DNA of 64,000 nt from positions 124,001 through 188,000 of the forward strand of contig CAYQJS010000002.1 of the NCBI GenBank assembly GCA_964417895.1, given 5' to 3'. The position numbers were made by a program, and so were the translations under genes. Of this stretch, positions 63,803-64,000 are shown piece after piece; position 1 is the first letter of the stretch; every line of letters starts with the position of its first letter. Under the pieces are notes generated by a model. It made no database searches. It had not been told where the DNA came from and saw only the letters and a program-made list of their open reading frames with translations. Origin of the DNA: CAYQJS01 sp964417895. GTDB taxonomy: Bacteria > Chloroflexota > UBA6077 > SHYK01.

Positions 63803-64000
63803 TGGAGCTCGCGGAAGTCAAAGATATCGAAGCATTCGATCGGTGGCTGTCAGAGCACAATGTCAAGGGCATCTGGGACCGCGACGGCGACTCAACGGAG
63901 CTCGAGCCGTTCCTGTGGAAATGGGACGAGCTCTACACAGCCCTAGTAAAGGCGGCGGACTTCTTCGCCGTCGGCTTCGGAGGCCGAAGAAACATCAACC
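63803..64000 (+). CDS. Probable cupin-domain protein (gentisate dioxygenase-like), N-terminal part only
   Basis: ATG 63803 after GAGGAGG opens MELAEVKDIEAFDRWLSEHN and continues ELEPFLWKWDELYTALVKAA then VGFGGRRNIN to the window end. The 'PFLWKW ... L..A ... GRRN' start resembles gentisate 1,2-dioxygenase-like double cupins. The His ligands lie outside the window, so this is a tentative family call. Confidence 0.5.

Overview
The window is high-GC bacterial DNA with densely packed genes, GTG and TTG starts alongside ATG, purine-rich Shine-Dalgarno (SD) sequences and many short GC-rich inverted repeats between genes. A DUF3090 protein, a caa3-type cytochrome oxidase with a CtaM-like DUF420 protein, B. 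subtilis-type CtaA, and many family-5 (oligopeptide/dipeptide-type) solute-binding lipoproteins suggest a Chloroflexota-like lineage. That placement is inference, not proof.

Layout. 1-7.7 kb (minus strand): a branched-chain amino-acid ABC operon (livJ, livG, livF, livH, partial livM) headed by a MetE-like zinc methyltransferase and an orphan family-5 binding protein. 7.8-15.1 kb: a caa3 oxidase operon (ctaC-D-E-F, minus) divergent from a small membrane protein plus ctaA-ctaB (plus), followed by DUF420, a receiver-like protein and glyA. 16.6-18.7 kb: two oligopeptide-type permeases ending in a clear terminator. 18.9-25.2 kb: DUF3090, a three-gene HlyD/MacB-type exporter and an HtrA-type lipoprotein protease. 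25.5-31.9 kb: an archaeal-type FBP aldolase/phosphatase, leuS, an MFS exporter, a PPOX protein and three tRNA genes (Ala-GGC, Leu-CAG, Arg-CCT).

From the tRNA-Arg gene the character changes. A direct repeat of about 643 bp (31879-32521 and 50966-51608) flanks about 18.4 kb of accessory DNA. The right copy begins inside the tRNA anticodon loop and carries a complete VOC-family gene. The left copy holds the complete tRNA but only the 3' part of the VOC gene. The island holds a BenE-like permease, a PPOX protein, an alpha/beta hydrolase, two orphan family-5 binding proteins, a tandem isochorismatase-like protein, an SRPBCC protein, a HEPN/zinc-ribbon gene, a nuclease-methyltransferase gene and an IS3 remnant. 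Several of these carry single-base frameshifts, so it looks like a decaying island.

Beyond the island (51.6-64 kb) are remnants of ligD and of an IS21 element, an ArsC/Spx-like protein, a UbiE-like methyltransferase, a purM of apparently lower GC, a RibD-type reductase, DUF1801 and PRC-barrel-type small proteins, a tandem pair of family-5 binding proteins and the start of a probable cupin gene. In total five intact family-5 binding proteins and one remnant occur here, but no dipeptide-type ATPase. They presumably share permeases and ATPases encoded elsewhere.
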